From positions 9,672,001 to 9,736,000 of the forward strand of contig OW203762.1 in assembly GCA_934045905.1 (NCBI GenBank): a stretch of DNA of 64,000 nt, written 5' to 3'. The notes beneath the pieces were generated by a model. The model was not told the origin of the DNA. It worked only from the letters and a program-made list of their open reading frames with translations, and searched no databases. The DNA comes from Leuctra nigra (taxonomy: Eukaryota; Arthropoda; Insecta; Plecoptera; Leuctridae). Both the position numbers and the translations under genes were made by a program. Of the stretch, positions 36,068-46,061 are shown piece by piece. Numbering within the stretch: position 1 is the stretch's first letter; each line of letters opens with the position of its first letter.

Positions 36068-36840
36068 CAGGGACCCGAACCTTTATGAATAAAGGTTCGG
36101 GTTCCGGTTCCGGTTCCACAATTTTATTTTATAAAGGTTCGGGTTCCGGTTCCGGATCTAAAACAAATATTCTTAAAGGTTCGGTTCCGGTTCCGGTTCC
36201 TGCATAAAGGTTCCGGGTTCCGGTTCCGGTTCTCAAATTTTAAATCAAAATATTATAAAACTTCAGTATTACCTATGTCAAATTTAATGGAATTATTGGA
36301 TTTGGATTTTGTCCTATGAATGCAAGCACAGGTGTGGCAGTGTCTGTATAAAATTCACAGGATAGTGCGCAGAAAAAAATATCTGAGGAGACTGTAGTGG
36401 CTGCAATGTTCTCCATAAGACAACGTAAACATTCATTTTTCCTGAGTTATCATATTCAAATTGTCGGCATCACACTAGTCAGATTCAAAATTGAAAACTC
36501 GAGCAGCGTTAGTAAAATTAAGAATTATTGTTTCTTATCAAGAATTAAAATTTTTTACAAAAAATACATACCTATTGGAAATTTTATCAAAAAATTAACT
36601 TTATACAACTTTGTAAATAATATTATATCCAAGTGATATACATGATTTTTTTTATTAAAAGAAGGAACCTTAAAGAACCTTTAAGAACCTTTAAGAACCT
36701 AATTGATTATAAAGGTTCGGGTTCCGGTTCCGGTTCTTTGGAAAAAAAAGTATAACGGTTCCGGTTCCGGTTCTGGTTCCGAAATTATAAAGGTTCATAC
36801 CGATTCTAGGTTCCGGTTCCGGTTCCGGTTCGGGTCCCTG
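36068..36840. mobile_element. Non-autonomous hAT-type element, 773 bp
   Basis: The termini CAGGGACCCGAACC and GGTTCGGGTCCCTG are perfect inverted repeats. The 8-bp duplication GTTTCTAT is at 36060-36067 and 36841-36848. Subterminal zones at both ends are arrays of GGTTCCGGTTCC motifs. The interior has only a low-complexity frame and no transposase. Confidence 0.92.
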
Positions 36841-37189
36841 GTTTCTATAGGTTCTAGCACAGGATGATATAATTTATCACTTTCTCACTTGTGCTATCTT
36901 AAATAATTAAGTCAATGAATGCTACATTTATTACGTACATTTTGTGAAATCATATAAAGAAATACAAACTTATGGACCCAACTCTTTCTTCAGCCAATGT
37001 AACTTGTGCAATCTTTGCTGTAAACACATTTAAAATTTAGATCATGCCGTTCAGGATCATCGTCTTCTGTTCCACCGTGGATTTAGACCTGAATTTCACT
37101 GTGTTTGTCATTGAACGAGCTTTTCCTTTTCACTCTTGTGGCCTGCTTGATTTTATCTGTGCCAGTATTCAGGTCACTGTTTCTCCGAT

Positions 37190-37680
37190 CGAGCTGAATT
37201 TATCTACACACGTAATAACAAAATCAGCGGCTTGCAAGCCGAACTTGTTTCGCAATTCTTTGATTGGCTCAAATTTAAAAACAATAATATATCTTCTGAT
37301 TGGTTGATCTGAACAATTTGAATTTTTGTACTGTCAATAAGACCAGCATTAAATAAAAATGTACAAAGATTCAGTCAAATGCTCCTATTGGTCAAAAGAC
37401 AAAATGTTTGGATTTAGTTAAAATTATGCATGTTGATCAAGTACAAAATTATCTCTAAGTTTATAAATTTCAGCCCAATCGGTCAAGTATTTACAAATTG
37501 TTGCCATTTTAAGAGATTCTGAAGAACTGTCAAAGGAGTTTGATAGAAAAGTTTAAAAATCACAGCAAATGGATTTGTTGGATTCCAGTGTATGGAAATT
37601 GGAAAAAGAAAATCAGTAATACTGTAGCATTTTCTTTGATTGAGTGAATCGTGTTTGGTGCTCTTATCAACGCGTTACAG
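37190..37680 (+). repeat. Divergent relative of the 907-bp family
   Basis: It shares the CCGATCGAGCTGAA, CAAAATCAGCGGCTTGCAAG and TATCAACGCGTTACAG landmarks with 33590-34283. It ends immediately before the CRE-bearing minisatellite region. No GAGCGAGCG start is present, so it is 5'-truncated. Confidence 0.6.
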
Positions 37681-37796
37681 TTAAACTGAAGGGCAGGTTC
37701 TTCGAGATCGTTCTTTTCGGTGTCCATGTACGGATTCACGGCTTACGACGTCAGACAAACAAAACATCAACTGATTTGCCAGCTTGAATGATATTT

Positions 37797-39686
37797 CATT
37801 GAGTATGACGTCACCCTCGATTATACGAGCACTCGAACGATCTCGACAGTCCTGGGTCTTGTAGATCATCAAGTATGACGTCACGCTCGATACGAGCACT
37901 CGCACGATCTCGACAGTCCTGGGTCTTGTAGATCATCAAGTATGACGTCACGCTCGATCATACGAGCACTCGCACGATCTCGACAGTCCTGGGTCTTGTA
38001 GATCATCAAGTATGACGTCACGCTCGATCATACGAGCACTCGCACGATCTCGACAGTCCTGGGTCTTGTAGATCATCAAGTATGACGTCACGCTCGATCA
38101 TACGAGCACTCGCACGATCTCGACAGTCCTGGGTCTTGTAGATCATCAAGTATGACGTCACGCTCGATCATACGAGCACTCGCACGATCTCGACAGTCCT
38201 GGGTCTTGTAGATCATCAAGTATGACGTCACGCTCGATCATACGAGCACTCGCACGATCTCGACAGTCCTGGGTCTTGTAGATCATCAAGTATGACGTCA
38301 CGCTCGATCATACGAGCACTCGCACGATCTCGACAGTCCTGGGTCTTGTAGATCATCAAGTATGACGTCACGCTCGATCATACGAGCACTCGCACGATCT
38401 CGACAGTCCTGGGTCTTGTAGATCATCAAGTATGACGTCACGCTCGATCATACGAGCACTCGCACGATCTCGACAGTCCTGGGTCTTGTAGATCATCAAG
38501 TATGACGTCACGCTCGATCATACGAGCACTCGCACGATCTCGACAGTCCTGGGTCTTGTAGATCATCAAGTATGACGTCACGCTCGATCATACGAGCACT
38601 CGCACGATCTCGACAGTCCTGGGTCTTGTAGATCATCAAGTATGACGTCACGCTCGATCATACGAGCACTCGCACGATCTCGACAGTCCTGGGTCTTGTA
38701 GATCATCAAGTATGACGTCACGCTCGATCATACGAGCACTCGCACGATCTCGACAGTCCTGGGTCTTGTAGATCATCAAGTATGACGTCACGCTCGATCA
38801 TACGAGCACTCGCACGATCTCGACAGTCCTGGGTCTTGTAGATCATCAAGTATGACGTCACGCTCGATCATACGAGCACTCGCACGATCTCGACAGTCCT
38901 GGGTCTTGTAGATCATCAAGTATGACGTCACGCTCAATCATACAAGCACTCGCACGATCTCGACAGTCCTGGGTCTTGTAGATCATCAAGTATGACGTCA
39001 CGCTCGATCATACGAGCACTCGCACGATCTCGACAGTCCTGGGTCTTGTAGATCATCAAGTATGACGTCACGCTCGATCATACGAGCACTCGCACGATCT
39101 CGACAGTCCTGGGTCTTGTAGATCATCAAGTATGACGTCACGCTCGATCATACGAGCACTCGCACGATCTCGACAGTCCTGGGTCTTGTAGATCATCAAG
39201 TATGACGTCACGCTCGATCATACGAGCACTCGCACGATCTCGACAGTCCTGGGTCTTGTAGATCATCAAGTATGACGTCACGCTCGATCATACGAGCACT
39301 CGCACGATCTCGACAGTCCTGGGTCTTGTAGATCATCAAGTATGACGTCACGCTCGATCATACGAGCACTCGCACGATCTCGACAGTCCTGGGTCTTGTA
39401 GATCATCAAGTATGACGTCACGCTCGATCGTACGAGCACTCGCACGATCTCGACAGTCCTGGGTCTTGTAGATCATCAAGTATGACGTCACGCTCGATAC
39501 GAGCACTCGCACGATCTCGACAGTCCTGGGTCTTGTAGATCATCAAGTATGACGTCACGCTCGATACGAGCACTCGCACCATCTCGACAGTCCTGGGTCT
39601 TGTAGATCATCAAGTATGACGTCACGCTCGATCATACGAGCACTCGCATGATCTCGACAGTCCTGGGTCTTGTAGATCATCAAGTA
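37797..39686. repeat. 70-bp minisatellite with 27 TGACGTCA palindromes
   Basis: About 27 head-to-tail units of 70 bp (occasionally 67 bp after loss of three bases) follow the pattern GATCATCAAGTATGACGTCA-CGCTCGATCATACGAGCACT-CGCACGATCTCGACAGTCCT-GGGTCTTGTA. Each unit carries one perfect TGACGTCA, the consensus binding site of CREB/ATF-type bZIP factors. The first unit (37806) is the most diverged and most central units are identical, pointing to recent homogenisation. The array is inside the 31.8-kb intron of the host gene. Confidence 0.95.
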
Positions 39687-39689
39687 GCA

Positions 39690-40680
39690 ACAGAACTATC
39701 CATTATTCAGTGCAACACAACACTTCACCAGCCACATGTTTTCGCGATCATATTTCAAATTCCTGAACGGAAAAAAATACTTAAGAGTCGACAGGACTTG
39801 CAGAAAATTTCGATTCCGAAGTAAAAAATTCCTAGAAATGCATGAAAATTTATTAGCTCTGGATTGTCATGACATTTTGTGACATTTAATCGTCACAATA
39901 TTTATCGTCACTTATTTTATCGTGTGTTGCATGTTGCATATACTTCTGTGAAATAAGTTATTTTAATTCAAATATGGAAAACCACAAAAAAAAACATAAA
40001 AAGGCGGCCGTTACTTTTTATTTTAACGGCTGGACCGATTGTTTTCAAAATTTAACAGCATAGAGATAAGGGGTAAATCTGAGTCCCTATATTATATAGT
40101 GATTCAAAAATATAATACAAAATTATTTTTCTCGTTGATAAGGTGCTATAACTTGGGCAATATATGGGTATATTTGGCACCTCTGCCCTGAATTAAAAGA
40201 AACAAAAAATAAAACGCTGGGTCACTAGAGACACAGATCTACTCTTTATCTATAACCTGGAAAAATTTGAAGACAATCGGTAAAGCCGTTTAGAAAAAAG
40301 TAGGGGACGCCTTTTTGTGCTTCATAAAACATGGATTTCATCAAGTATCGTAGACTCTTAAAATATCTCCCGAATTTTACCAATTTCCTTATTTACATTA
40401 AAGTAATCGCGAAACATATTGCTTGCTTTTGAATTTACATTTATTGTTTGAGGAGTACTTCAGGAACATTTGACGCATTAAGCTTTAAATGGTTCAATTA
40501 GAATTTTTAGGAACCACTTATATAATCTAAAATAGTTATGTTTATTTTATTTACATTATGTAGTATAATTATTAATTTATCAATTTAATTCATTATTGTT
40601 AATTGTTATTCTGATTATTTGTATACCTTGTTGGTTCATAATTTTCATAATTGAAATAATTCATTCATAATTCTTACATT
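39690..40680. other. AT-rich stretch without a supported gene
   Basis: No open frame of note and no clear transposon terminus were found. A fragment reading AACGGCTGGACCGATTG (about 40025) recalls the wording of the dispersed repeat families nearby, so this is probably decayed repeat DNA. Confidence 0.4.
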
Positions 40681-40689
40681 CATAATTCA

Positions 40690-40824
40690 TACGGAGATCA
40701 GCAGCGGTCATTTCTCATTCCCAAACTATTCAACACACTTCCACCCAGTTTACAAAATTTAGAAAAATTTAAGACAGTTAAAAAGGCAATTAAAGAGTGG
40801 ATTTTCCCCACGGAGGTTGAATGA
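40690..40824 (+). pseudogene. LINE C-terminal fragment followed by (ATT)n tail
   Basis: The frame ends with SFLIPKLFNTLPPSLQNLEK then FKTVKKAIKEWIFPTEVE and a TGA stop at 40822-40824. The LFN.LP...Q......FK..LK.W pattern is typical of the extreme C-terminus of CR1/Jockey-like LINE polymerases. The stop is followed directly by an (ATT)n run, which reads as that element's 3' tail. Everything upstream has been lost, so it is a heavily 5'-truncated copy. Confidence 0.6.
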
Positions 40825-40825
40825 A

Positions 40826-40858
<33 letters not shown>

Positions 40859-43800
40859 GTCTTTATTCACAATATATTATAATACAGTACAATAAACTAT
40901 TATAACATATTGGCAAAACATCCATTCATGCAGCGGAATCACACCGTGATTCTATGCTGCATTGGGTTTTGTAGATTCTGTGGTTCAAGTGATGACTCGA
41001 CGGATGATGTAGGCCGATCCCAATAACGCGTGCTTTTGGAGGTCGGTGCAAGAAAATTCTCCTGGGATCATTTTCGCATAATCTTGGTAGTGGTTGGTGA
41101 TAGTTCCAAGCGCTCCAATTACTATAGGACATACCTTGGTTGACAGTTTCCACATCCGTCCTATCTCAATTTGGAGGTCTCGGTATTTCAATATTTTCTC
41201 CGACTCTTTTTTCAGTACATTTCCATCCATAGGAACAGCAACATCAATAATTAGACATGTGCTATCTTTTATATTTTTTATAATGATGTCAGGTTTGTTG
41301 GCTAAGATGGTCCTATCAGTTCGTACTTGTTCATTCCATATTATTGTAACATCTCCATTTTCACATACTTGAGGTGGATGATGATCATAGTGATGTGTTG
41401 ATTTTGGGAGGTTGAAATGTTGACATATTGCCCAGTGAAGGGAAGCTGCTATCTTGTCATGACGTTCGATGTACTCTTTCTTAGCTAGCACTGGACATCC
41501 TGACACTATGTGGTCAATCGTTTCTTCGTGCTGTTTGCATAATCTACACATTCCATTCGATCCAGTCTTAAGAATCCTCTTCTCATAGCTTCTCGTTCTT
41601 AATGATTGGTCTTGTGCAGCTACAATTAAGGATTCAGTCTCGCCTTTAAGGGTTCCTTTCACAAGCCAATTGAATGTACTTGGCCTGTTAATAAATATTT
41701 TCTTCATATTCTTTGGGTACTGACCATGCATGGCTTTCCCCTCCCATTCATCACATAATTGGTCCTGTAGTTTTGACTTGACGACTTCTCTAATTTTTCT
41801 TACCTGGTGAAGAATATCCTTGTCTGTTTGTGTTTGTACATTCAACATGTTAATGCTAGACTTGAATTTGTCTGCTAATGATAACATCGATAAGGTTTTT
41901 GGTCTGTTTTCCTCACTCACTTTGATGATGTTCACAAAGTGATCGCTTTTCTTTAGTCGTATGTACTCGGCAGTCCCAATCATTGCCGATCTGTATGAGC
42001 CTTCCACCTGACACAATCCCCTTCCACCTTGCTTTCTTGAGACATACAATCTTTGAACATCTGCTCTTGGATGTTGCATCTTGTGGATGGTTAGTAGTTT
42101 CCTGGTCTTTCTGTCAATATTCTTTAATTCTTTGAGACTCCAATCCAATATGCAAAAGCTGTATTGTAAGACTGGCAGTGCAAGAGCTCCAATTGCAAGA
42201 ATTTTATTTCTCCCATTCAGCTCAGTCTGCAATATCAAACGAACTCTCCTCCGATATTCTTGAACCAACTTATCTTTCATAGCTACATGCTGGATTCCAT
42301 TCCCTTCTTCAATTCCTAGATATTTATATGCTTCTCCAGGATCCAACATCTTGATTGAAGAGTTATTATCAACAATAATATTTTCAGATGATATTATTTT
42401 CCCTTTCTTAAATGCAGCTGTTGCACATTTCTCCAAGCCAAACTCCATACATATATCATCACTAAAACGTTTAACAATACCAATCATTTCTTCCATCTCT
42501 TCCCTTTTCTCGGCGAATATTTTGATGTCATCCATATAGATTAGATGATTTACTCTTACATCAGTATTTTTCACTTTGTATCCACATCGAGATTTGTTTA
42601 ACATGCTTGTTAGAGGAAAGAGGCTCATGCAGAAAAGAAGCGGTGACAAAGAATCGCCTTGATATATTCCTCTCTTTATTGAAATACCCTCAGACGTGAT
42701 TACTTCCTTGTGAGTCCTAAGCGTAAGACTAGTTCGCCAGGTTGTCATGATTGATTTGCAAAATCTTATCAGTTTAGGGTTTAATCGATAGATGTCCATA
42801 GCTTGAAGAATCCAACTATGTGGAACACTATCAAACGCTTTCTTGTAGTCTATCCACCCCATGTGCAAGTTTCTTTTATTTCTCTTACAATCCTCCATGA
42901 TAGCTTTGCTTAACATAAGATGGTCCTTACATCCAAAAGAACCTGAGCTACATCCTTTCTGCTCCATCGGCATGATATTTTGTTGGTCAAAAAATATATG
43001 CATTCTGCTCGATATGATGGCCGTCAAGTTCTTGTACATTGTGGATAGACAAGTAATGGGTCTGTAGTTTTTTGGAAGATGCGTTTCATGACTCTTTGGC
43101 AAAAGACAGGTTTTACCCTGGGTTAGCCACTCGGGAACACCTTCTGGATCACGGATTGCACTATTATAAGCATCTGCTATCCGACCATGAAGAGTTGTAA
43201 AGGATTTTAGCCAGAAGTTCTGTATTCCATCTAACCCAGGAGCTTTCCAATTGGCTGATTTGTATAGTTGTTTTGATACCTCTAAAGCTGTAATGTCTCT
43301 CCATTCCATCTCCGGTATTGTTGAATTCTCTTCTTTCATATTCTTGATCCACTGAGCTTCATGATTGTGCTGTTTATTATCCTCCCAAATTCCTTTCCAG
43401 AATTGCTCAACATCTTCAATCGGAGGGTGGATTTTTACATCAATTTGTTTGTTGAGTATATTTCTGTAAAATGATTTAGCTCCCTCATTAAACTGTTTAT
43501 TCTGCTGATACTGCAACACTCGTTTCTTATATCTTCTCACTCTTTGGGCCTTCGCCTGTATTTTCTGCTTGAGTATCTCTTTGATACGAGTAAAATCATC
43601 TGAGCTTGCAATATTGTATTTAAACCCAAGTTTAACTTTAATCTTTTGTAGTTTTATTGATAACTCCTTACTTTGTAGAATTTCTGTTATGTGAGATATT
43701 TCCCTCCTCCATTCGTCAATTTGGGTTTGGATTCTTTTCTTCCACTTCTGATCATTTTTACTATTTTGCCCGGTGTTCTCTTTGATCTCATAACCTATTT

Positions 43801-45132
43801 TTTTAAATAGTGTCTGTGCAGCTGCATATATCAAGATGTTGATGTCAGTCAGATTTATGTGATCATTTGCTAACGCGATCTTTCCTAGCGCAGAATTAAC
43901 TTCAATAAGGACTCTCTTAGTTTGTTTCGTCACCTTCAACTTAGGAAGTTTCCCCCTGGACCACGTCGACTCCGCCTTCATCTGTCTCCAGCGCTCCATG
44001 ATCTCGTCCTCTAGGTCCGAGTGCTGCACTTCACCAACCACCTCCGGATCCAATGAGAGTAGAGGCAACGAACAATGAGTAAGATCTTGATCTCGATCTT
44101 CAATTTCTTCCCCTCCATCACGATCATCAATATCCCCTGTTTCATCAATACCTCCTGTTTCCTCCACTCGGAGTTGTCCATTCAGGATTGGCCTCAGTCT
44201 CAATCTCTCCGGGGTCATTGATAATAATGCAGGTATCGAAATATTAGTAGGGTCTTGATCTTGATCTTCAATAGCTACTTCCTCATCTTGAACACCATTA
44301 TCTCTTGAAATAACCATTTTCACATGTTCTTCAATCACTTTCAGTTCTTCTACTGTCAACTTGTTGTTCTTAATTATGTACCGCCTCTGATTAGCCAGTT
44401 TGTTTGAATCCATGTTAGGCCGTATATTAGGATTTCTTCTTCTCCACAGTTGAAAAGTCATCTTCATGTTACCAGTCAGTGTAGTATGACTAACATATGT
44501 ATGACACCACATAATCTCCTTATACTCTTCCATTGTCCATTTCTGCCTTCTTGGCTGTATGGTTTCATTTAATATGAAAGCAGATTGGTCAGGAATAGGG
44601 CTGGTATGAGTTTCCTCGATCCAGGGACCTAATTCCTCTCTTGAACTCATGGAAGATCTAGTTCTAGTATTATTTAATTCCTCACGTTGAGTACCATTAG
44701 ATGTTTTAACGGTTCGTGTTCGTGCTGGCATTGCTGATATTTGGTCTTGATTTCTTAAATATTGAACCTTGGTTGTTGACGAGAAACAGTGCCAAATGGC
44801 CGTGAAATAACAAAACCAATCTCCTGTTCCTTGTGAAATTTCCTTTCGAAATGAGAAAGCCAATATCTTCTCTTGATTATTCTCCTCTTCTATAATAATA
44901 TCAACTCCAAATTATTATCACAAGATATGTATAAACTACTTCCACTCACCTCAATATCAATTTCGGGTTAGTAAACTTTAAGAAACATATAAAAAACCAA
45001 TAAAATGTGAAGAGCTTCACATCAGCTGCCGGCACTTGATCACGGCCTCCGTGATCTCTCACGGCCTCCGTGATCTCTCACGGAGATCACATTAATATTA
45101 TTAATATTATTAATTATTATTAATAATAATAA
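40859..45132 (-). mobile_element. R2/R4-type (restriction-like endonuclease) LINE inserted in (TAA)n
   Basis: The element carries one long minus-strand ORF, a short 3' untranslated region (40859-40984) and a 5' region of about 270 bp. On the + strand an (ATT)n run lies immediately left (40825-40857) and a longer mixed AAT/ATT run right (about 45080-45177). R4/Dong-clade elements are known to insert in TAA repeats and end in TAA, so the context fits that clade. The 5' boundary is approximate. Confidence 0.75.
40985..44863 (-). CDS. LINE polyprotein: reverse transcriptase with C-terminal restriction-like endonuclease
   Basis: An uninterrupted frame of 1292 codons. Residues about 101-180 (RRQKWTMEEYKEIMWC...) look like a Myb/trihelix-type DNA-binding segment. 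The reverse transcriptase core spans about 535-850, with KAPGLDG near 540, YRPITCL near 600, a GWIDYKKAFDSVPHSW block near 669-684, GIYQGDSLSPLLF near 732-744 and the catalytic YMDD at 776-779. A CCHC finger (C1106, C1109, H1118, C1123) precedes a PD-(D/E)XK-like endonuclease with KPD at 1190-1192, IDVAVP near 1206 and K-Y near 1224-1227. This order is that of the R2/R4/NeSL group, which nicks its target with this endonuclease. The true start may be the Met at residue 45 (44731). The intact frame suggests a young, possibly active copy. Confidence 0.88.
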   Translation of the reverse strand: MAFSFRKEISQGTGDWFCYFTAIWHCFSSTTKVQYLRNQDQISAMPARTRTVKTSNGTQREELNNTRTRSSMSSREELGPWIEETHTSPIPDQSAFILNETIQPRRQKWTMEEYKEIMWCHTYVSHTTLTGNMKMTFQLWRRRNPNIRPNMDSNKLANQRRYIIKNNKLTVEELKVIEEHVKMVISRDNGVQDEEVAIEDQDQDPTNISIPALLSMTPERLRLRPILNGQLRVEETGGIDETGDIDDRDGGEEIEDRDQDLTHCSLPLLSLDPEVVGEVQHSDLEDEIMERWRQMKAESTWSRGKLPKLKVTKQTKRVLIEVNSALGKIALANDHINLTDINILIYAAAQTLFKKIGYEIKENTGQNSKNDQKWKKRIQTQIDEWRREISHITEILQSKELSIKLQKIKVKLGFKYNIASSDDFTRIKEILKQKIQAKAQRVRRYKKRVLQYQQNKQFNEGAKSFYRNILNKQIDVKIHPPIEDVEQFWKGIWEDNKQHNHEAQWIKNMKEENSTIPEMEWRDITALEVSKQLYKSANWKAPGLDGIQNFWLKSFTTLHGRIADAYNSAIRDPEGVPEWLTQGKTCLLPKSHETHLPKNYRPITCLSTMYKNLTAIISSRMHIFFDQQNIMPMEQKGCSSGSFGCKDHLMLSKAIMEDCKRNKRNLHMGWIDYKKAFDSVPHSWILQAMDIYRLNPKLIRFCKSIMTTWRTSLTLRTHKEVITSEGISIKRGIYQGDSLSPLLFCMSLFPLTSMLNKSRCGYKVKNTDVRVNHLIYMDDIKIFAEKREEMEEMIGIVKRFSDDICMEFGLEKCATAAFKKGKIISSENIIVDNNSSIKMLDPGEAYKYLGIEEGNGIQHVAMKDKLVQEYRRRVRLILQTELNGRNKILAIGALALPVLQYSFCILDWSLKELKNIDRKTRKLLTIHKMQHPRADVQRLYVSRKQGGRGLCQVEGSYRSAMIGTAEYIRLKKSDHFVNIIKVSEENRPKTLSMLSLADKFKSSINMLNVQTQTDKDILHQVRKIREVVKSKLQDQLCDEWEGKAMHGQYPKNMKKIFINRPSTFNWLVKGTLKGETESLIVAAQDQSLRTRSYEKRILKTGSNGMCRLCKQHEETIDHIVSGCPVLAKKEYIERHDKIAASLHWAICQHFNLPKSTHHYDHHPPQVCENGDVTIIWNEQVRTDRTILANKPDIIIKNIKDSTCLIIDVAVPMDGNVLKKESEKILKYRDLQIEIGRMWKLSTKVCPIVIGALGTITNHYQDYAKMIPGEFSCTDLQKHALLGSAYIIRRVIT

Positions 45133-45137
45133 TAATA

Positions 45138-45175
<38 letters not shown>

Positions 45176-45177
45176 GG
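45133..45177. repeat. (ATT)n microsatellite flanking the LINE
   Basis: Fourteen or more consecutive ATT units follow a mixed AAT/ATT stretch starting near 45085. It mirrors the (ATT)n at 40825-40857 on the other side of the LINE, consistent with a TAA-repeat target. Confidence 0.8.
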
Positions 45178-45224
45178 TGTTCTGATATTATGTATTATTT
45201 ATTTATTTATTATTGTATGATATT

Positions 45225-45490
45225 TACCTTGATGTAGTATTTGCTCTATGGTATTTGTATCTATGGATTTGTTCACTGTACTTTGTAATTTGTAATTTGA
45301 ATTTGAATTTGATGATTATTATTATTAAAAGTAGTTATTAGTTGTTTTATTGTGACGTATATTTATGTTGTTGTTGTTGTTGTTTATATATAGCAGTCCT
45401 GCAGACAAGCCACTGTTTGGTTTTGTGGGACTGAGGATTTTCTTATGTACTATTAATTTGCAACAATAAATAAATAAAAAAATAAAAAAA
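45225..45490 (+). mobile_element. Possible LINE 3' tail ending in (AAAT)n
   Basis: The sequence GCAGACAAGCCACTGTTTGG...GTGGGACTGAGGAT...GCAACAATAAATAAATAAAAAAATAAA looks like the 3' untranslated end and tandem tail of a CR1/L2-like retrotransposon. No coding part is recognisable upstream, so the call rests on the tail. Confidence 0.35.
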
Positions 45491-45738
45491 GGCAAAGACA
45501 TTTCGAAAATAAATGTTTTATATATAGACTAAAGGTAGAAGAACTTTAATAAAGTACTGAAAGTAGGTACTTGACCAGTAATGGAGGGAAACAATACCCA
45601 AGACAAAAGTACGCAGAAAATCGTGTTTCTTATATTATGGCCAATGAATGTGCAAATGAACTGGAATATATTTTCAAGCGGCTTGACAAATTTACGAGAA
45701 ACGGGCAAAGGGTTAACGACCTGTATTATCTGTTACAG

Positions 45739-45978
45739 ACGCCTGAGCCAAAGGGCAAATCGATAAGAAAGACCTTAGGGGGGATGGCAAAGAAGATCAC
45801 CGGCGTTGCTAAGAAGGCCCCAGGCCACAGCAACGCCGCCGGCCCCAGCCATTCCCCCGGCGTTGCTCAGACGGCCGCCGGCCCAAGCAACGCCCCCAGC
45901 CCCAGCCACGCCCCCGAGACCCCGGGCAAGGGCAGGCTAAGGGACGCCATCAAGGAGTACCTCTGGCCCAAACCCAAG
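45739..45978 (+). CDS. Host gene, exon E (Lys/Ala/Pro-rich)
   Basis: The acceptor TATCTGTTACAG precedes 80 complete codons and the donor AAG|GTATGT follows. The peptide begins TPEPKGKSIRKTLGGMAKKI, has a basic segment, then a degenerate repeat (KAPGHSNAAGPSHSPGVAQ / TAAGPSNAPSPSHAPET), and ends GRLRDAIKEYLWPKPK. Both ends are phase 0. The intron bases just upstream (TTTACGAGAAACGGG...GGTTAACGACCTGTATTATCTGTTACAG) resemble those before the exon at 13816, arguing for exon duplication. The reading frame is also open for a distance upstream of the acceptor, so a 5'-extended exon is possible. Function unknown. Confidence 0.7.
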
Positions 45979-46061
45979 GTATGTTATAACATTGTGAAAA
46001 TCAACTCTATGTCACATTTCCCAGCGTTCAACCTGCGGGAAAACCCCATACATTTCACTCG

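Noticed and set aside
37797..39686. Regular 70-bp array considered as a CRISPR array
   Set aside because: The whole unit repeats; there are no unique spacers, and the context is a eukaryotic intron.
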